NCBI GenBank assembly: GCA_036417435.1
Contig: CM070912.1
Location: 24,850,055-24,914,054 of the forward strand
Direction of reading: 5' to 3'
Length of the DNA: 64,000 nucleotides
Origin: Inia geoffrensis
Lineage: Eukaryota; Chordata; Mammalia; Artiodactyla; Iniidae
In this document: in pieces, positions 22,556 through 33,774 of the stretch
Layout: every line of letters begins with the position of its first letter
Numbering within the stretch: the first letter of the stretch is position 1
Position numbers and translations under genes: made by a program
The notes under the pieces: generated by a model
Told to the model about the DNA's origin: nothing
What the model saw: the letters and a program-made list of their open reading frames with translations, nothing else
The model's database searches: none

Positions 22556-22830
22556 TGTGTTCAGCCAGGACTCTGCAGATTGCAAGTGACAGACACACAA
22601 CTCAAAATAGCTTAAGGAAAAATGGAATTATAAAGACACAGAGGAATCTCATGAAGAATGGATCAATTAAGCCAAGGAAAAGCCAGGAATGCAGGTGGGC
22701 CTCAGGAACTGTAAAACCAAGATTCAGACACACAACGATTCTTCTTCCATTTCCTGCAGCATTTGTCTGCTCATTTCCTTACTCTTCTCTCTCATTGCAA
22801 ATGGGTTTTGGCTACACAGCAAAAAACATG
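22556..22830 (-). mobile_element. Ancient LTR-like repeat, antisense (family A)
   Basis: 'agccaggactctgcagattg' with 'caagtgacagacacacaact' and 'caaaatagcttaagg' matches the same end as the copy at 18488. The interior is degraded or truncated. Confidence 0.65.
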
Positions 22831-23167
22831 GCCCCTGATAACTCCTGAGTTTTCTACTTATGATGTCAGTCCTCCTAGAGATACTGAACTCATTCCCTCA
22901 ATGCTAGTCCAAATGTCCTAATGAATGGACTCTTTGGCTTAGGTACCCATTCCTGGGCCAATCAGTTGTTTCCAGTGCAGAGAAGTAGACTCTGATGGGT
23001 ACAAGCTCACTGGGTTTCTTTGAACAAGAGTTATCCCCTCTGTTTTTGAGTTTTCTCATCTGAAAGGTGAAGAGCTTGAATATGAAATAAATCCTCACAA
23101 CTCAGGTCTCATGAAGGGATTTCTCCCTGAGATTCCAGGTTGTGTTATGTGGCCAAATTCTGTTCTG
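22831..23167. other. Unassigned sequence
   Basis: Nothing recognised. Confidence 0.4.
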
Positions 23168-23290
23168 GACTTTCCTTCCTCCCTTCCTCCCTCCTGTCTT
23201 TCTTCCTTTCTTCCTTCTTTCCTTCCTTTCTTTCTCCCTCTCTCCCTCCACCACCCTCTCTTTCTCTCTCTCTTTCTTTCTCTTTCATTG
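23168..23290 (+). repeat. Pyrimidine-rich (TTCC/TTTC/CTCT)n tract
   Basis: About 120 bases are nearly pure C and T on this strand, in ttcc, tttc and ctct units with a short 'ccaccacc' interruption near 23248. Both-strand open frames here are artefacts of the repeat. Confidence 0.95.
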
Positions 23291-23299
23291 TTCTCTGTT

Positions 23300-23455
23300 G
23301 TATTCATCTTTTACTCCTCTGTGTTCCCCGCCACATTGTAACTTCTAGAAGACAGAGACCAGCACTTATTCATTATATCCCAAATGCCCAGGGCAGAATG
23401 TGGCATGTAATAGACACTCAGTAAATGTTTATTAAACAAATGGATGGATGGACAC
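23300..23455 (+). mobile_element. L2 3' end
   Basis: 'gtaacttctagaagacagag', 'ccagggcagaatgtggcatg' and 'acactcagtaaatgtttatt' with terminal ggatgg units are a sense L2 terminus. Confidence 0.8.
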
Positions 23456-23731
23456 AAGACAGATCACTTTGGCTAACCTCACTTGTCCACAGAGGTATCT
23501 TATCCTGCTCTGAGCAAGATGAGTGATTACACTGACTTTTGCATTGTGAGTCTGCTGATTAGAAAATTTAGGCTGTCAGGGCACACAAAAGCCAAAAGAA
23601 TTCACATCTCATTAGATGTTCTCCTGACCTGGATTCACAGACAATCCTGGTCTCATGGGTATAGCAGAGACCCAAGGGCAGGACACTCAACCCAGTATTA
23701 ATGAGAGGAGTCGAGGCTGCTCAGATACTTT
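23456..23731. other. Unassigned sequence
   Basis: Nothing recognised. Confidence 0.4.
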
Positions 23732-24185
23732 TTAAAAAGAAATCTTTTTAACAGTTACTGAGTCCTTACTGTGTGTCTGGCACCATCTAAGAGCTTTGAC
23801 AACATTATCTAAACCAGTGGGTCTCAGTCGGGGTGATTTGCCTCCCAGGCACATAGGGCAATGTTTGGACACAGTTTTGATTGTCACTCTGGAAGTGGTT
23901 TGCTGCTAGTAGTTAGTGGGCAGAGGCCAGGGATTCTGCTAAACATCCCATAATACACAGGACAAGCCCCCACAACAAAGAGTAGTCCATCCCCAATGTC
24001 AATAGTGCCAAGGTTGAGAAATTCTGATCTAAGTGAATCCCGTCTACAACCCTATTATTATTATTTTCTTGACTAGAGAGAAAACTGAGGAATGTGAAAT
24101 TTGCCCAAGAAGTAGGGCTGGGATTTGAACCTCAGTCCTTTGGTTCTAAACCCTGTGCTCTTACAGTCCAGCCTGTAACTCTTGA
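23732..24185 (-). mobile_element. MIR, antisense, split by MER20
   Basis: The left part 'cagttactgagtccttactg' plus 'tgtgtctggcacc' is the antisense MIR 3' end. The right part resumes at 24035 and continues through 'gagaaaactgaggaatgtga', 'tttgcccaagaag' and 'ctgggatttgaacctcagtc'. MER20 occupies 23815-24026. Confidence 0.85.
23815..24026 (+). mobile_element. MER20 hAT-Charlie element
   Basis: 'cagtgggtctcagtcggggt', 'gtgggcagaggccagggatt', 'cccccacaacaaagagtagt' and 'aaggttgagaaattctg' span the full element. Flanking 8-mers atctaaac (23807-23814) and atctaagt (24027-24034) agree at six positions and mark the insertion into the MIR. Confidence 0.93.
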
Positions 24186-25162
24186 CAGCCTGTAAGGATG
24201 AACTAAATAGGGAACTTTACAGTGACAATCCTGAACCTACTTAATATGCTGGGACTTGAAGATTGCCCACTGTTCCAACAGCAGATTTTTACCTAGTTTC
24301 ATGTGAGAAACTAAAGATGTTACTTTGGCCAGACCTGGGAGTATCTTTAAATTGAATCCAGTTCCTCCTATTGAAACATAACAACTTTTAAAGTAATCTA
24401 GTCTCTTCATTACCAGTGCTACAGCCAGTTGTCAAAATCTCTTTTGAGTTGGTAGTTAAAAGGCCCAGCCACACATCCATAACGTTACTGTCGCTGGCTA
24501 AAATCCTTAGCAACGACACAAACATCACTCAGAATCAAATTATCAGATGTGCCGACAAGATGCTTCTCGATTTAATAGTGTGGTAAATGATGGCTGGGAG
24601 ATGTTCTTTGAAGCTGCAGAGGCAAATGTGAAAGCTAATTCAATTTTCAAATGAATAAAAGTGAGAAACTGTTCTTATAAACCTGATATTACCAGATATC
24701 TGGCCCAGAGATAGGGCCAGAGCATGCTGCTGCCTTGCGTGGGGGAGGAGAGAAGGGAAGAATTTATTTTATTTCTGATAATATAGAAAGAGCTGGGCTC
24801 TGCAACCACACAGGTTTGACCTTGGTCCCCGGTGGAGAACTTGAACAGGAGTGAGGGCTCATTTCCAACTCAGTCAAGAGGCAGGCATCCTCTGTCACCA
24901 GTTCCCCTGGGAGCTGCTTGCGAGAGGAAGGGGCCCTCTGAAGCGGCATCCAGGGCCTCGGGGAAATCACATCACTGTTTATTAGACTTGGAGAGTGTGT
25001 AATAGGGTTTCCTGAGAGAAAAGGGGATCTCAGATCACCTAGGCCAGTGGCTCTCCAATTATTCACTAGGGCCCCAGGTTTTCACAAAGGCAACTTGGGG
25101 GTAAGGAGAAGGAAGCTTTGGAAGAGATTTGGGCCCTGAAGTTTGCTTTAATTTATTATATA
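24186..25162. other. Unassigned block, possible conserved noncoding DNA
   Basis: Nearly 1 kb without a recognised repeat. Roughly 24360-24720 looks like non-decayed unique sequence, with homeodomain-type words ('aaagctaattcaattttcaa'). No convincing frame or splice structure. Any function is inference. Confidence 0.35.
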
Positions 25163-25164
25163 TA

Positions 25165-25382
25165 CAGCTGACCCATGAACAACATAGGTTTAAGCCATGC
25201 AGGAGCGCTTATACATGGATTTTTTTTCCCAATAAATACATACTAAAATACTATGTGATCTGTGTTTGGTCGAATCCGTGGTTGTGGAACCATGGGTATA
25301 TTTGGACTAGAAAGTTGTATGCAGATTTTCAGCTGGGTGGGAGTCGGTGCCCCTAATGGCTGCTTTGTTCAAGGGTCAACTG
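25165..25382 (+). mobile_element. Tc1/mariner-type MITE
   Basis: Terminal inverted repeats are 'cagctgacccatgaacaac' at the left and 'ttgttcaagggtcaactg' at the right. They are bounded by TA at 25163-25164 and 25383-25384, the dinucleotide target of Tc1/mariner-group elements. The interior 'gtcggtgcccctaatggc' is typical of this mammalian MITE. There is no transposase. Confidence 0.85.
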
Positions 25383-26097
25383 TATAGACATAGATATAGA
25401 TATAAATATATTGGGCTTAGGGGTAAGATATTATCTAGAGAAAAAAGTATTTTGCTGCTAAAAGTCATGAACCCCACTAGTCTACTCACTTAGATGAGAA
25501 AAGCTAGGCCCAAGGCCACAAACCACTCAAGGGCTACACTCCAACACCAATTCTCTGACAGCAAATGGGTGTCCAATAATTCAATTCAAGTCTGATACTA
25601 ACTACCTGGAATTAGCATCAAACTGCACATATTAAGGGGCTCAGTCCCACAAGACCGAATCACTTCAGATGCTAGCCACAAGTCCCAAGGGCCACCCACA
25701 CTCCTCCCTGACCAATGTGGCTATACATTTGGTGGTACCTATGATCCTCCTTCAGGTTCAATAATTAACTACAAGGACTCACAGAGCTCAGAAGTGCTGT
25801 ATTTGTGATTATCATTTTAATATAAAGGAAACAAATGAACGGTCAGATGAAGAGATTCATAAGTTGACAAGGTTTGGAAAGACCACAAGTACAGGAGCTT
25901 CTGTATCTTTGGAGTCTGGGGTGTACCATCCTACCTGTACAGCCATAGGTCACCAACCAGGAAGATCTATGAGCCTCCTTGTCCAGAGTTTTTGTTGAGG
26001 TTTCATTAGATAGGTGCAATTGATTAAGTCATTGGCCATGTACTGAACTCAGCCTCCAGCTGCTCTCCCCTCCCAAGGAGGTTTGGGCAAGAGTGGA

Positions 26098-26626
26098 GAT
26101 GAAACTCCTGAGCATATATCTAGAGAAAACTCTAATTTGGAAAGATACATGCACTCCAATGTTCATAGCAGCATTATTCACAATAGCCAAGACATGAAAA
26201 CAACCTAAATGTCCATTGACAGGGGAATGGATATAGAAGATGTGTTTTATATATATACAATGCAATATTACTCAGCCACAAAAAAGAATGAAATAGTGCC
26301 ATTTGCAGCAACATGGATGGACCTAGAGATTGTCATCTTAAGAGAGGTCAGAGAAAGACAAATACCATATGATGTCACTTATATGTGGAATCTAAAAGAA
26401 TGATACAAATTAACTTATTTACAAAACAGAAACAGACCTACAGACCTAGAAAGCAAATTTATGGTTACCAAAGGGGAATGGTGAGGGGGAAGGGTAAATT
26501 GAGAATTTGGGATTAATAGATACAAACTACTATATATAAAATAGTAAACAAAAAGGACCTGTATAGCACAGAGAACTATACTCAATATCTTGTAATAACC
26601 TATAATGGAAAAGAATCTGAAAAAGA

Positions 26627-26661
<35 letters not shown>

Positions 26662-26750
26662 TGCACACATACATATGTATAACTGAATCACTTTGCTGTA
26701 CACTTGAAACTAACACAACATTCTAAATTATCTGAACTTTAATAAGAAAG
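26098..26750 (+). mobile_element. 5'-truncated L1 inserted in the ERVL-type LTR
   Basis: Sense L1 3' end: 'gcagcattattcacaatagc', 'taaatgtccattgacagggg', 'caacatggatggacctagag', 'gctgtacacttgaaactaac'. Similar flanks 'gcaagagtgg' (left) and 'gcagagtgg' (right) suggest an old target duplication. It carries an internal AT/AC microsatellite. Confidence 0.88.
26627..26660 (+). repeat. Compound (AT)n(AC)n microsatellite
   Basis: An AT run (about 26627-26640) passes directly into ten AC units (26641-26660) inside the L1 3' UTR. Imperfect acat units follow. Confidence 0.95.
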
Positions 26751-26985
26751 CAGAGTGGGGCTAGAAGTTCCAACCCTCTAATTGCATGCTCAGTGTTTCT
26801 GGTGTGGCCAGACCCTCCCTAGAAACTATCTAAGGGTCCACCATGAGTTACCTCTTTACATAAACTCAGGTGTGCTCAAGACGAGTTCCTTATGAATAAT
26901 AAGATTCTCCTACTATTCAGGAAATTCCAAAGATTTCTGAAGCTCTGTGCCAGGAACCAGGAACAAAGACAAGATTTTTCTTTTT

Positions 26986-27204
26986 TATAATCATACCTCC
27001 AGGGCAGAGGTTGACACCACCACTCCTTCTTTCTCTGTCACCCCAGCTTCCCTCTTGAGAACTGGCTGGGTGTTTTCAGAGTGTAGCCATGTGTTATTTT
27101 ACAGAGGAGTGAAAGCGACTCAGAGATGCTGAGGACCTCAGTGGCTAAGCTGGTCTGAAACCTTGGTATCTAGCCCTGAATTCTCTGAGATTCTCTGTAG
27201 GGTT
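26986..27204. other. Unassigned sequence between two LTRs
   Basis: A short stretch with nothing recognisable. Confidence 0.4.
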
Positions 27205-27693
27205 CTCTGTTTGTTTCCTATGGCTGCTGTAGCCAAGTATCACAAACTTAATGGCTTTAAACAACACACATTTATTATCTTACAGATCTGGAGGCTGGAA
27301 GTCTAAAATGGGTCCTCAGGGCTGTGTTCCTTCCGGAGGCTCCAGGGAGAATCTGTTGCCTTGTCCTTTCTGGCTTCTAAGGCCCTTTGCATCTTTTAGT
27401 TCATGACCTGCTTCCTCTGTCTTCAAAGCCTGCAGTGTAGCATCTTCAAACCATCTCTCTCTCTCTGCTTCCATCATGACATGACCTTCCATCTAACTCT
27501 GACCCTCCTTGTGTCCCTCTTCTAAAGGCCCTGTGATTATATCAGGCTCATCAGGATAATCCAGGATGATCTCCCATCTCAAGATCCTTAACTTGATCAC
27601 ATCTGCAAAGTCCTGCTTCCCTTGTAAGGTAAGATATTCACAGGTTCCAGAGATGAGGATGCGGACATCCCTGGGAGGCCACTATTCAACTGA
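27205..27693 (-). mobile_element. MaLR/MLT1-type LTR, antisense, near complete
   Basis: 'tttcctatggctgctgtagc', 'cacacatttattatcttaca', 'gatctggaggctggaagtct', 'gataatccaggatgatctcc' and 'atattcacaggttccagaga' are in reverse-complement MLT1 order. Confidence 0.9.
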
Positions 27694-28318
27694 CCATGCA
27701 TAGTTCTATCCTTTCACCATCAGGGGCATGCATTTATTAGCCTCAGCCCGTTTTTGCTGCATTACAGATGAATGGTGACTACTGTTGCAGAGGAGGGACA
27801 ATGTCTCTTTTCTCCAAGCTCGTTTCTCTGGCTAACCCCTTCCTAGTTTTGCTATGGGGTGAGGACCTCTCAGGGTCATATTTACTCGAGGGGAGGGAAC
27901 TTCGTTCGAGGTTGATGTGCTCTTGCTTTCACTCCTCCCTGCTCTGTGGTGCTGGTTTGTGTTGCATTTCTGGACATCCCACATTGTAGGTGGGACAGGA
28001 TGCTAAGAAATACTGTCCAGTCATCCTGCAGCCTCCAACTCAGCCCTCACTGGACAGTCCTGCAAAGACTGCAAAGTAGTCTTTGTATTTTTCTGACTAA
28101 ATCAATCGGCGATTCATTTTCTACTTGGACAAAGTTTGACCATTCATAAGAGATGGTTAACTGCCCAAGCAGCGTTTGCAAACCCATTTTTTCCTCTCTC
28201 ATCATCCATTGATTTGCTGTGTGAAATTCGGGAATTTGTTTCCTTCTCCCATTTTTCTAAGAGAAAGCTGTAATAGAACTCATGAGAAATGTTCTTACTC
28301 CCATGGTTCTGCAGAGGT
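27694..28318. other. Unassigned sequence
   Basis: No repeat or gene recognised. Confidence 0.4.
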
Positions 28319-28531
28319 CAGCGGTCTTCGGCCCTCAGGGGGTTTTGTGCCCTCTCCCTGCCCAGAGGACATTCAGCGCTGTTTGGAGACATTTTGGTTG
28401 TAATAACTTGGGAAGGGGGCTGCTACTGGCATCTAGTGGGTAGATGCCAATCCAACAGTGTGCAGAACAGACCCCACAACAAAGAATTGTCTGGTCCAAA
28501 ATGCCAGCCATGCTACAGTTCAGAAACCATG
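28319..28531 (+). mobile_element. MER20 hAT-Charlie element
   Basis: 'gctgctactggcatctagtg', 'ggtagatgcca', 'ccccacaacaaagaattgtc' and 'tggtccaaaatgcc' match sense MER20. The left end is decayed and I could not confirm a target duplication. Confidence 0.88.
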
Positions 28532-28539
28532 AGGAGGGA

Positions 28540-29721
28540 AAAAAAATATCCTAGTAATTTCAGTCTCTTTCTCTATGGATTTACTTGTCCTCTCAGTGGG
28601 AGGGAGAGTGAGTAATCCTGCTTGTCAGAATATGGGACAATTGTTGAGGCATACTAATAAGCAGTCAGGGTCTCTGGGCTCCCAAAGCTTCAAAAACAAG
28701 AGCCAGGCTGTCTACTTCCTCTGGTCTCATCTGCCCCCAGACACAGTAAATCTTCTTCCTCCTGTCCTGTTGCTGACCCCTGCAGTAACAACAATAGGCA
28801 GGGCATCCCTGCTGAGGACAGCAGATGAGGGAGGAGCCTGCCTTTCACTGATGTCTGCTGGTGTGGACTCCAAACCTGTTCTGGATGCTTTGTTATGCTT
28901 TCATACATTAAAGGTGTGTCCTTTTCAGGGTTAGATTTGGGGAGGGGGGCCTGTGAGCCCCCATCTAAGCCATTTTCTATAATACAGTTTTACCAAATGA
29001 TGAGGATTTGGTGGTGATGGGGGTGGGGGAGTGCAAACCATCAATGAAGCTCATGGAAGCTATACTACCTATAAAGCTCAGGGTTCCAGCTCTTCATGTA
29101 AATTTCCATTAACCAGGAGGGGGGAAAGGAATGCATTTTAGACTTGAATCCTTTGCATTTGGGTATCTTGGTGACTTTGGGGTGAGGCATAAACAAGGAT
29201 AAGTACTCAGGTCTATTTCTTTGTCTTTTTTCCCCAGGTCATGGGGAAGGCAAGGCTCTGAGCAGAGCCAGGTAAAGCCTCCAAACAGGCTTTTTCTCAA
29301 GTAAGGCTGTAAACCACAGGGGCTTGGGGAAACCAGCACATTCCAGCGAGGAAGACTTCTTTGGACTCTGTCTCGGATTGAACTGTGACTGCTATACGGG
29401 GAAGTCAGGTCTTCGGCTAGCAGGAATATAGATGGCGAAGAGGAACTTTTACATTACGTTGGAGCAGAAAAACCTTCCTTCTTCCGATGACAGAAAGAAA
29501 AAAAAAAAAGGAAAAAAATAAAAAGGCCACTGCTTCCTGTTTAAGAGATAAGTTGTATTGTTATACAAGCTATGTAGTTATAGAGGATTTTAATTCTTCC
29601 TTTAAATGCAAAGAAAAACAACAATTTTGAAATGGCTTCATTGATCAAAAAATAACTACTGGCTGCAAACATTTATTCACACTGCAAAAGGCATAAGCCT
29701 CCTTTATCTTAACAAGAATAT
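28540..29721. other. Unassigned sequence
   Basis: About 1.2 kb without a recognised repeat except an A-rich patch near 29500-29525. The final 180 bases (29540-29720) are AT-rich and look undecayed, for example 'gaaatggcttcattgatcaa'. No coding signal is visible. Confidence 0.4.
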
Positions 29722-29950
29722 TATCTTGTTAAAGTTAACAGTTATTGAGCTTCCTGTTATGTCCCAGGCACTGTTTGAGGGTGCTGGGAAAATACAGTCT
29801 AGTTGAATTTTCACTCCAATCCTCAGCCATAGGTGCTGTTATTACCTTGATTTTACAGATAAGGGAACTGACGATCAGAGAGGTGAAGCAACTTGTCCAA
29901 GGTCATACAGCTGGTAAAGTGTTAAGAGAAAGAATTCTGAACCTAAATGT
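29722..29950 (-). mobile_element. MIR, nearly full length, antisense
   Basis: 'gttatgtcccaggcactgtt', 'gattttacagataagggaac' and 'gtccaaggtcatacagctgg' are in reverse-complement MIR order. Confidence 0.88.
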
Positions 29951-29984
29951 GGCTGACTGAACAATCCCTCTTAACCACAGTCCC

Positions 29985-31695
29985 GTTGAATTTTTGTCCA
30001 GGCTGGTCCTCCATATTTTCACATCCAGACTGTATCTTGGGAGTGACCAGAAACTCGCTCTGTGATTTTCTTTTCTTGTAATGTCTTTGATACAGTGTTG
30101 GTGTCAGGGCAATGCTGGACTCATACAATGAATTAGGAAGTGTTCCTCTTCCATTTTTCAGGAAGACTTTGTGTAGAATTGATATTATTTCTTTCTAAAA
30201 TGTATAGAATTTACCAGTGAAGACATCTGAGCCTAGAGTTTTCTTTGTGAGAAATGCTTAAGCTACAATTTCATTTTAATAGATAGCACTATTTAGGTTA
30301 TCTATCGATTTCATCTTGAGTGAGCTTTCCTAGTTTGTGTCTTTCAGGAAGTTTGTCCATTTCAACCAATTTGTTGAATATATGGACATAAGGCTGTTCA
30401 TAATATTCACCTTACTATCCTTTAAATATCTACAGAATCTGTAATGAGATCACCTTTCTTATTCCTGGAATTGGTATTTGTGTCTTCTTTTTTTTTTTTT
30501 TTGATTAGTCTGGCTAAATGTTTATCAAATACACTGATGTTCTCAAAGAATCAGCTTTAGTTGTATTGATTTTCTCTTCTTTTTCCTTTGTCTCTGCTCT
30601 CATATTATTACATCCTTTCTTCTGCTTACTTTGAGTCTAACTTGCTCTTCATTTTCTATTTTAAGGTGGAAACGGAGGTCATTGATTTGAGACCTTCACA
30701 GCTTTATAAGGAAGGCATTTAAATCCTACAAATTTCTCCCTAACCATAACCCACACCTTACCATGTGCTATGTTTTCATTTTCATTTAGTTCCAAATACT
30801 TTCCATTTCCCCTTTTTGCTATCTTCTTTGACCCATGGGTTATTGAGAAGTATGCTATTAAATTTCCCAATATTTTGAATTTCCAGAGATCTGTTATTAA
30901 CATCTAATTTAATTCCATTATAGTCAGAAAATACACTTTCAATGACTTGAATCCTCTTAGCTATACTGGGACTTGTATTTGGCGCAGGATATAGCTAAAT
31001 GTCCTGTGTGGACATTCAGAACAGTGAAATGAATGTGTATTCTGCTCGTGTTGAACGTTCTGGAAATGTTAATTCAGTGATGCTGGTTCAGTGCTGTTCA
31101 AGTCTTCTCTTTCCTTGCTGATTTTCCATTTACTTTTGCTCTATCAGTTATTGAGAGAAGACTCTGATTTTTCTAACTGTAATTGTGGAATTCTTTATTC
31201 CTCTTTGCATTTCCCTGCTTCTTCCTTGTGTCTTTTCATGGTCTGTTACCGGGTGCATAAACACGTATGTCCTCTGGGGTAATCAACCCCTTTATTGTTA
31301 TGAAATAAACTTCTTTATTCTTTGCCCGGGAATCTATTTTCTCTGATAGTAACATAACTTCTCTGGCTTTTTATAAAACTAGTGTTAGCATGGTATATTT
31401 TTTCTATCTTTCATGTTTAACCTATTTGTGTATTTATATTTAAAGAGCATTTCTTGTATTTCCAGCATACAGTTAGGTCTTGTTTGTCTGGTTTTTTTTT
31501 TTTTTTTAATCCAAATTGGCCTTCTTGCCTTTCAATAAGGATGCTTAGACCATTTAAATTTAATATGATTATTAATATAGTTAAGTTCATGTCTATCATC
31601 TTGCCATTTTTATTAGATCCATTTGTTTCTTTGTTTCTTTTCTGTTTCTTCCTTTTGTTGAATTGAGTATTCTTTCTGGTTTCATTGTTTAAGTT
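29985..31695 (-). mobile_element. Old L1, antisense: 5' half of ORF2
   Basis: 'cagggcaatgctggactcat' near 30108 is the antisense start of the reverse-transcriptase region. 'gacccatgggttattgagaa' and 'tgaatgtgtattctgctcgt' are antisense endonuclease-linker text. 'ccatttaaatttaatatgat' near 31551 is antisense of the ORF2 start. Stops and shifts break the frame throughout. Neither the ORF2 3' half nor a 3' UTR follows on its 3' side. Confidence 0.85.
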
Positions 31696-31698
31696 ACA

Positions 31699-33475
31699 GC
31701 TTTATTGAGATGTAATTCACATGCCATAAAATTTGGCTTTTTAAAGTGTACAACTCAGTAGGTTTTAGTAAATTCGGAGTTGTTCATCCATCACTACTAA
31801 TTCCAGATGATTGTCATTATACCCCAAAGAAAGCCATATCCATTATGTAGTCACTCCACACTCTTTACTCTCCCCAGCCTGTGTCAACCACTATTCTACT
31901 TTCTGTCTTTGTGGATTGTTTGTTCTGGATATTTCACATAAATGAAATCACAAAATATGTGTCCTTTTGTGATGGGTTCTTTCACTTTGCATAATGTTTT
32001 CAAGGTTCATCCGTGGGACAGCATGTATCAGTACTTCAGTCCTTTCTATAAATGAATAATATTACATTGTATAGATATACAACATTTTACTTATCCATTC
32101 GTAAGTTGATGGATACTTGGGTTATTTCAATTTTTTGGCTAATGTGAATAGTGCTGCTATCAACATTTATGTACACATTTTTGTATGGCTGTATATTTTC
32201 AAATCTCTTGGGGATATACCTAAGAGTAGAATTGCTGTCAAATGGTAGATATGTTTAACATTTTTGTGAAATTAACAAACTGTTTTCCAAAGTGGCTGCA
32301 TCATTTTACAATCCCACCAGCAATATGTTAAGGTTCTAATCTCTCTAAATCCTGTCTACACTTGTTATTGTCTTTTTGTTTATAGCCATTGCAGTAGGTA
32401 TTCAGTGGTATCTTGTTATGGTTTTGATTGGCATTTCCCTAATGACTAATGATATTTAGCATCTACCCATCTGCCTAGTGGCCATTTGTTTATTTTCTTT
32501 GGAGAAATGTCTGTTGAAATCCTTTCCTCATTTTTATTTATTTTTTTAAAGGTTTTTTTGTTTTTCACATGGACCAGTTTTAAAGTCTTTATTGAATTTG
32601 TTACAATATTGCTTCTGTTTTATGCTTTGGTTTTTTGGCCACGAGCCATGTGGGATCTTAACTCCTCGACCAGGGATTGAGCCCACACCCCCTGCATTGG
32701 AAGGCAAAGTCTTATTAACCACTGGAATGCCAGGGAAGTCCCATTTCCTCATTTTTAAATTGAGGTTTTTTAAAAAATTGTTGAGTTATAAGGCTTCTTT
32801 ATATATTCTGGATACAAGGTCCTCATCTGATATAAGATTTGCAAATATTATTTCTTAATCTGTGGGTTGCCTTTTAACTTTTTCTCATGTTGTCTTTCAA
32901 AGCACAAGTTTTTAATTTCGATGAAGTTCAATTTATCTAATTATTTTTTGTCATTTATGTTGAATGTCATATCTAAGAAGGTTTTGTCTAACACAAGGTT
33001 ACAAAGATATACTCCTATTTTTTATGGGAGTTTTATAGTTACAACTCTTACACTTAGTTTGACAAACTGTTTTGAGTTAATTTTTGGTGTGAGGTAGGGA
33101 TCTAGTTTCATTCTTGTGAATATCCAGTTATTCAAAATCACTTGTTGAAAAGACTATTCTTTCCCTCACTGAATTGTCTTGGTACCTTTGTCAAAAATCA
33201 ATGGACCATAAATGTGAGGGTTTATTTCTGGACTCTCAGCTCTATTTCCTTGATCTATATGTCTAACCTTATGCCAGTACTATACTGTCTTGATTCTGTA
33301 GCTTTGAAGAAAGTTTTGAAATCAGGGACTGTAAGTCCAACCTTGTTCTTCTTTTCAAGATTGTTTTGGCTATTCTAGGACATATGAATTTTCAGATCAG
33401 CTTGTGAGTTCCTGAAAAAAGTCCAGTTGTAATAGTGATAAGGACTGAATTGAATCTGTAGATCATTTTAGAGAG
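31699..33475 (-). mobile_element. Old L1, antisense: ORF2 3' part and 3' UTR, with nested SINE
   Basis: It begins with the reversed L1 terminus 'agctttattgagatgtaatt'. It then passes 'catgtatcagtacttcagtc', 'ggctgcatcattttacaatc' and 'ttaatttcgatgaagttcaa', and ends inside ORF2 at 'gaattgaatctgtagatca'-type text. A CHR SINE sits inside at 32537-32743. The reading frame is not intact. Confidence 0.9.
32537..32743 (-). mobile_element. Older CHR/tRNA-Glu-type SINE nested in L1
   Basis: The reversed SINE head 'ccactggaatgccagggaag' and body 'gccatgtgggatcttaactc' are clear. A perfect 14-bp target duplication, tttcctcattttta, lies at 32523-32536 and 32744-32757. L1 sequence continues on both sides. 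Confidence 0.93.
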
Positions 33476-33770
33476 TGTGGTAGATATAATAATGATCCCC
33501 AAGAAGACAGCCATGTTCTAATCTCCTTAAGCTGTGAATATGTTACCTTACATGGCAAAAGGGATACTGTAGATGTGATTAGTTAAGGATCTTAAGATGA
33601 GAAGGTGATTCTGGATTATCCTGGTGGACCCAGTGTCCTTTATAAGAGGCAGGAAGGAGGGTCAGAGTCAGAGAATGAGATGTGACAAGAGAGGCTGTTG
33701 TTGGAGTAATGGGGCCACAAGCCAAGGTCTGTGGGCAGCCACTAGCAGCTGCCTAAAAAATCTTAAATTG
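33476..33770 (+). mobile_element. MaLR/MLT1-type LTR, 3'-truncated
   Basis: It starts TGTGG directly after the L1. 'gttaccttacatggcaaaag', 'gatgtgattagttaaggatc' and 'ggattatcctggtggaccca' are well kept. The sequence decays at about 33770, before the usual 3' third. Confidence 0.85.
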
Positions 33771-33774
33771 GGCT

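Larger units (their letters stand above)
25445..26985 (-). mobile_element. ERVL-type (MLT2-like) LTR, antisense, split by L1
   Basis: The left part (25445-26097) holds 'aattaactacaaggactcac', 'cattggccatgtactgaact' and 'cagcctccagctgctctccc'. After an L1 (26098-26750) the LTR resumes with 'gtggggctagaagttccaac', 'cctctaattgcatg', 'ggaaattccaaagatttctg' and 'ctctgtgccaggaaccagga'. The two halves are collinear parts of one LTR. Confidence 0.75.

Noticed and set aside
23095..23424. Leu/Ser/Phe-rich and Arg/Glu-rich frames on opposite strands
   Set aside because: Both are readings of the pyrimidine simple repeat.
25163..25384. Inverted repeats as a structured RNA or terminator
   Set aside because: They are the terminal inverted repeats of a TA-flanked MITE.
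29985..33475. Possible active L1 encoding a reverse transcriptase
   Set aside because: Only decayed halves remain, in non-collinear order, with frames broken every few dozen codons and a SINE inserted.
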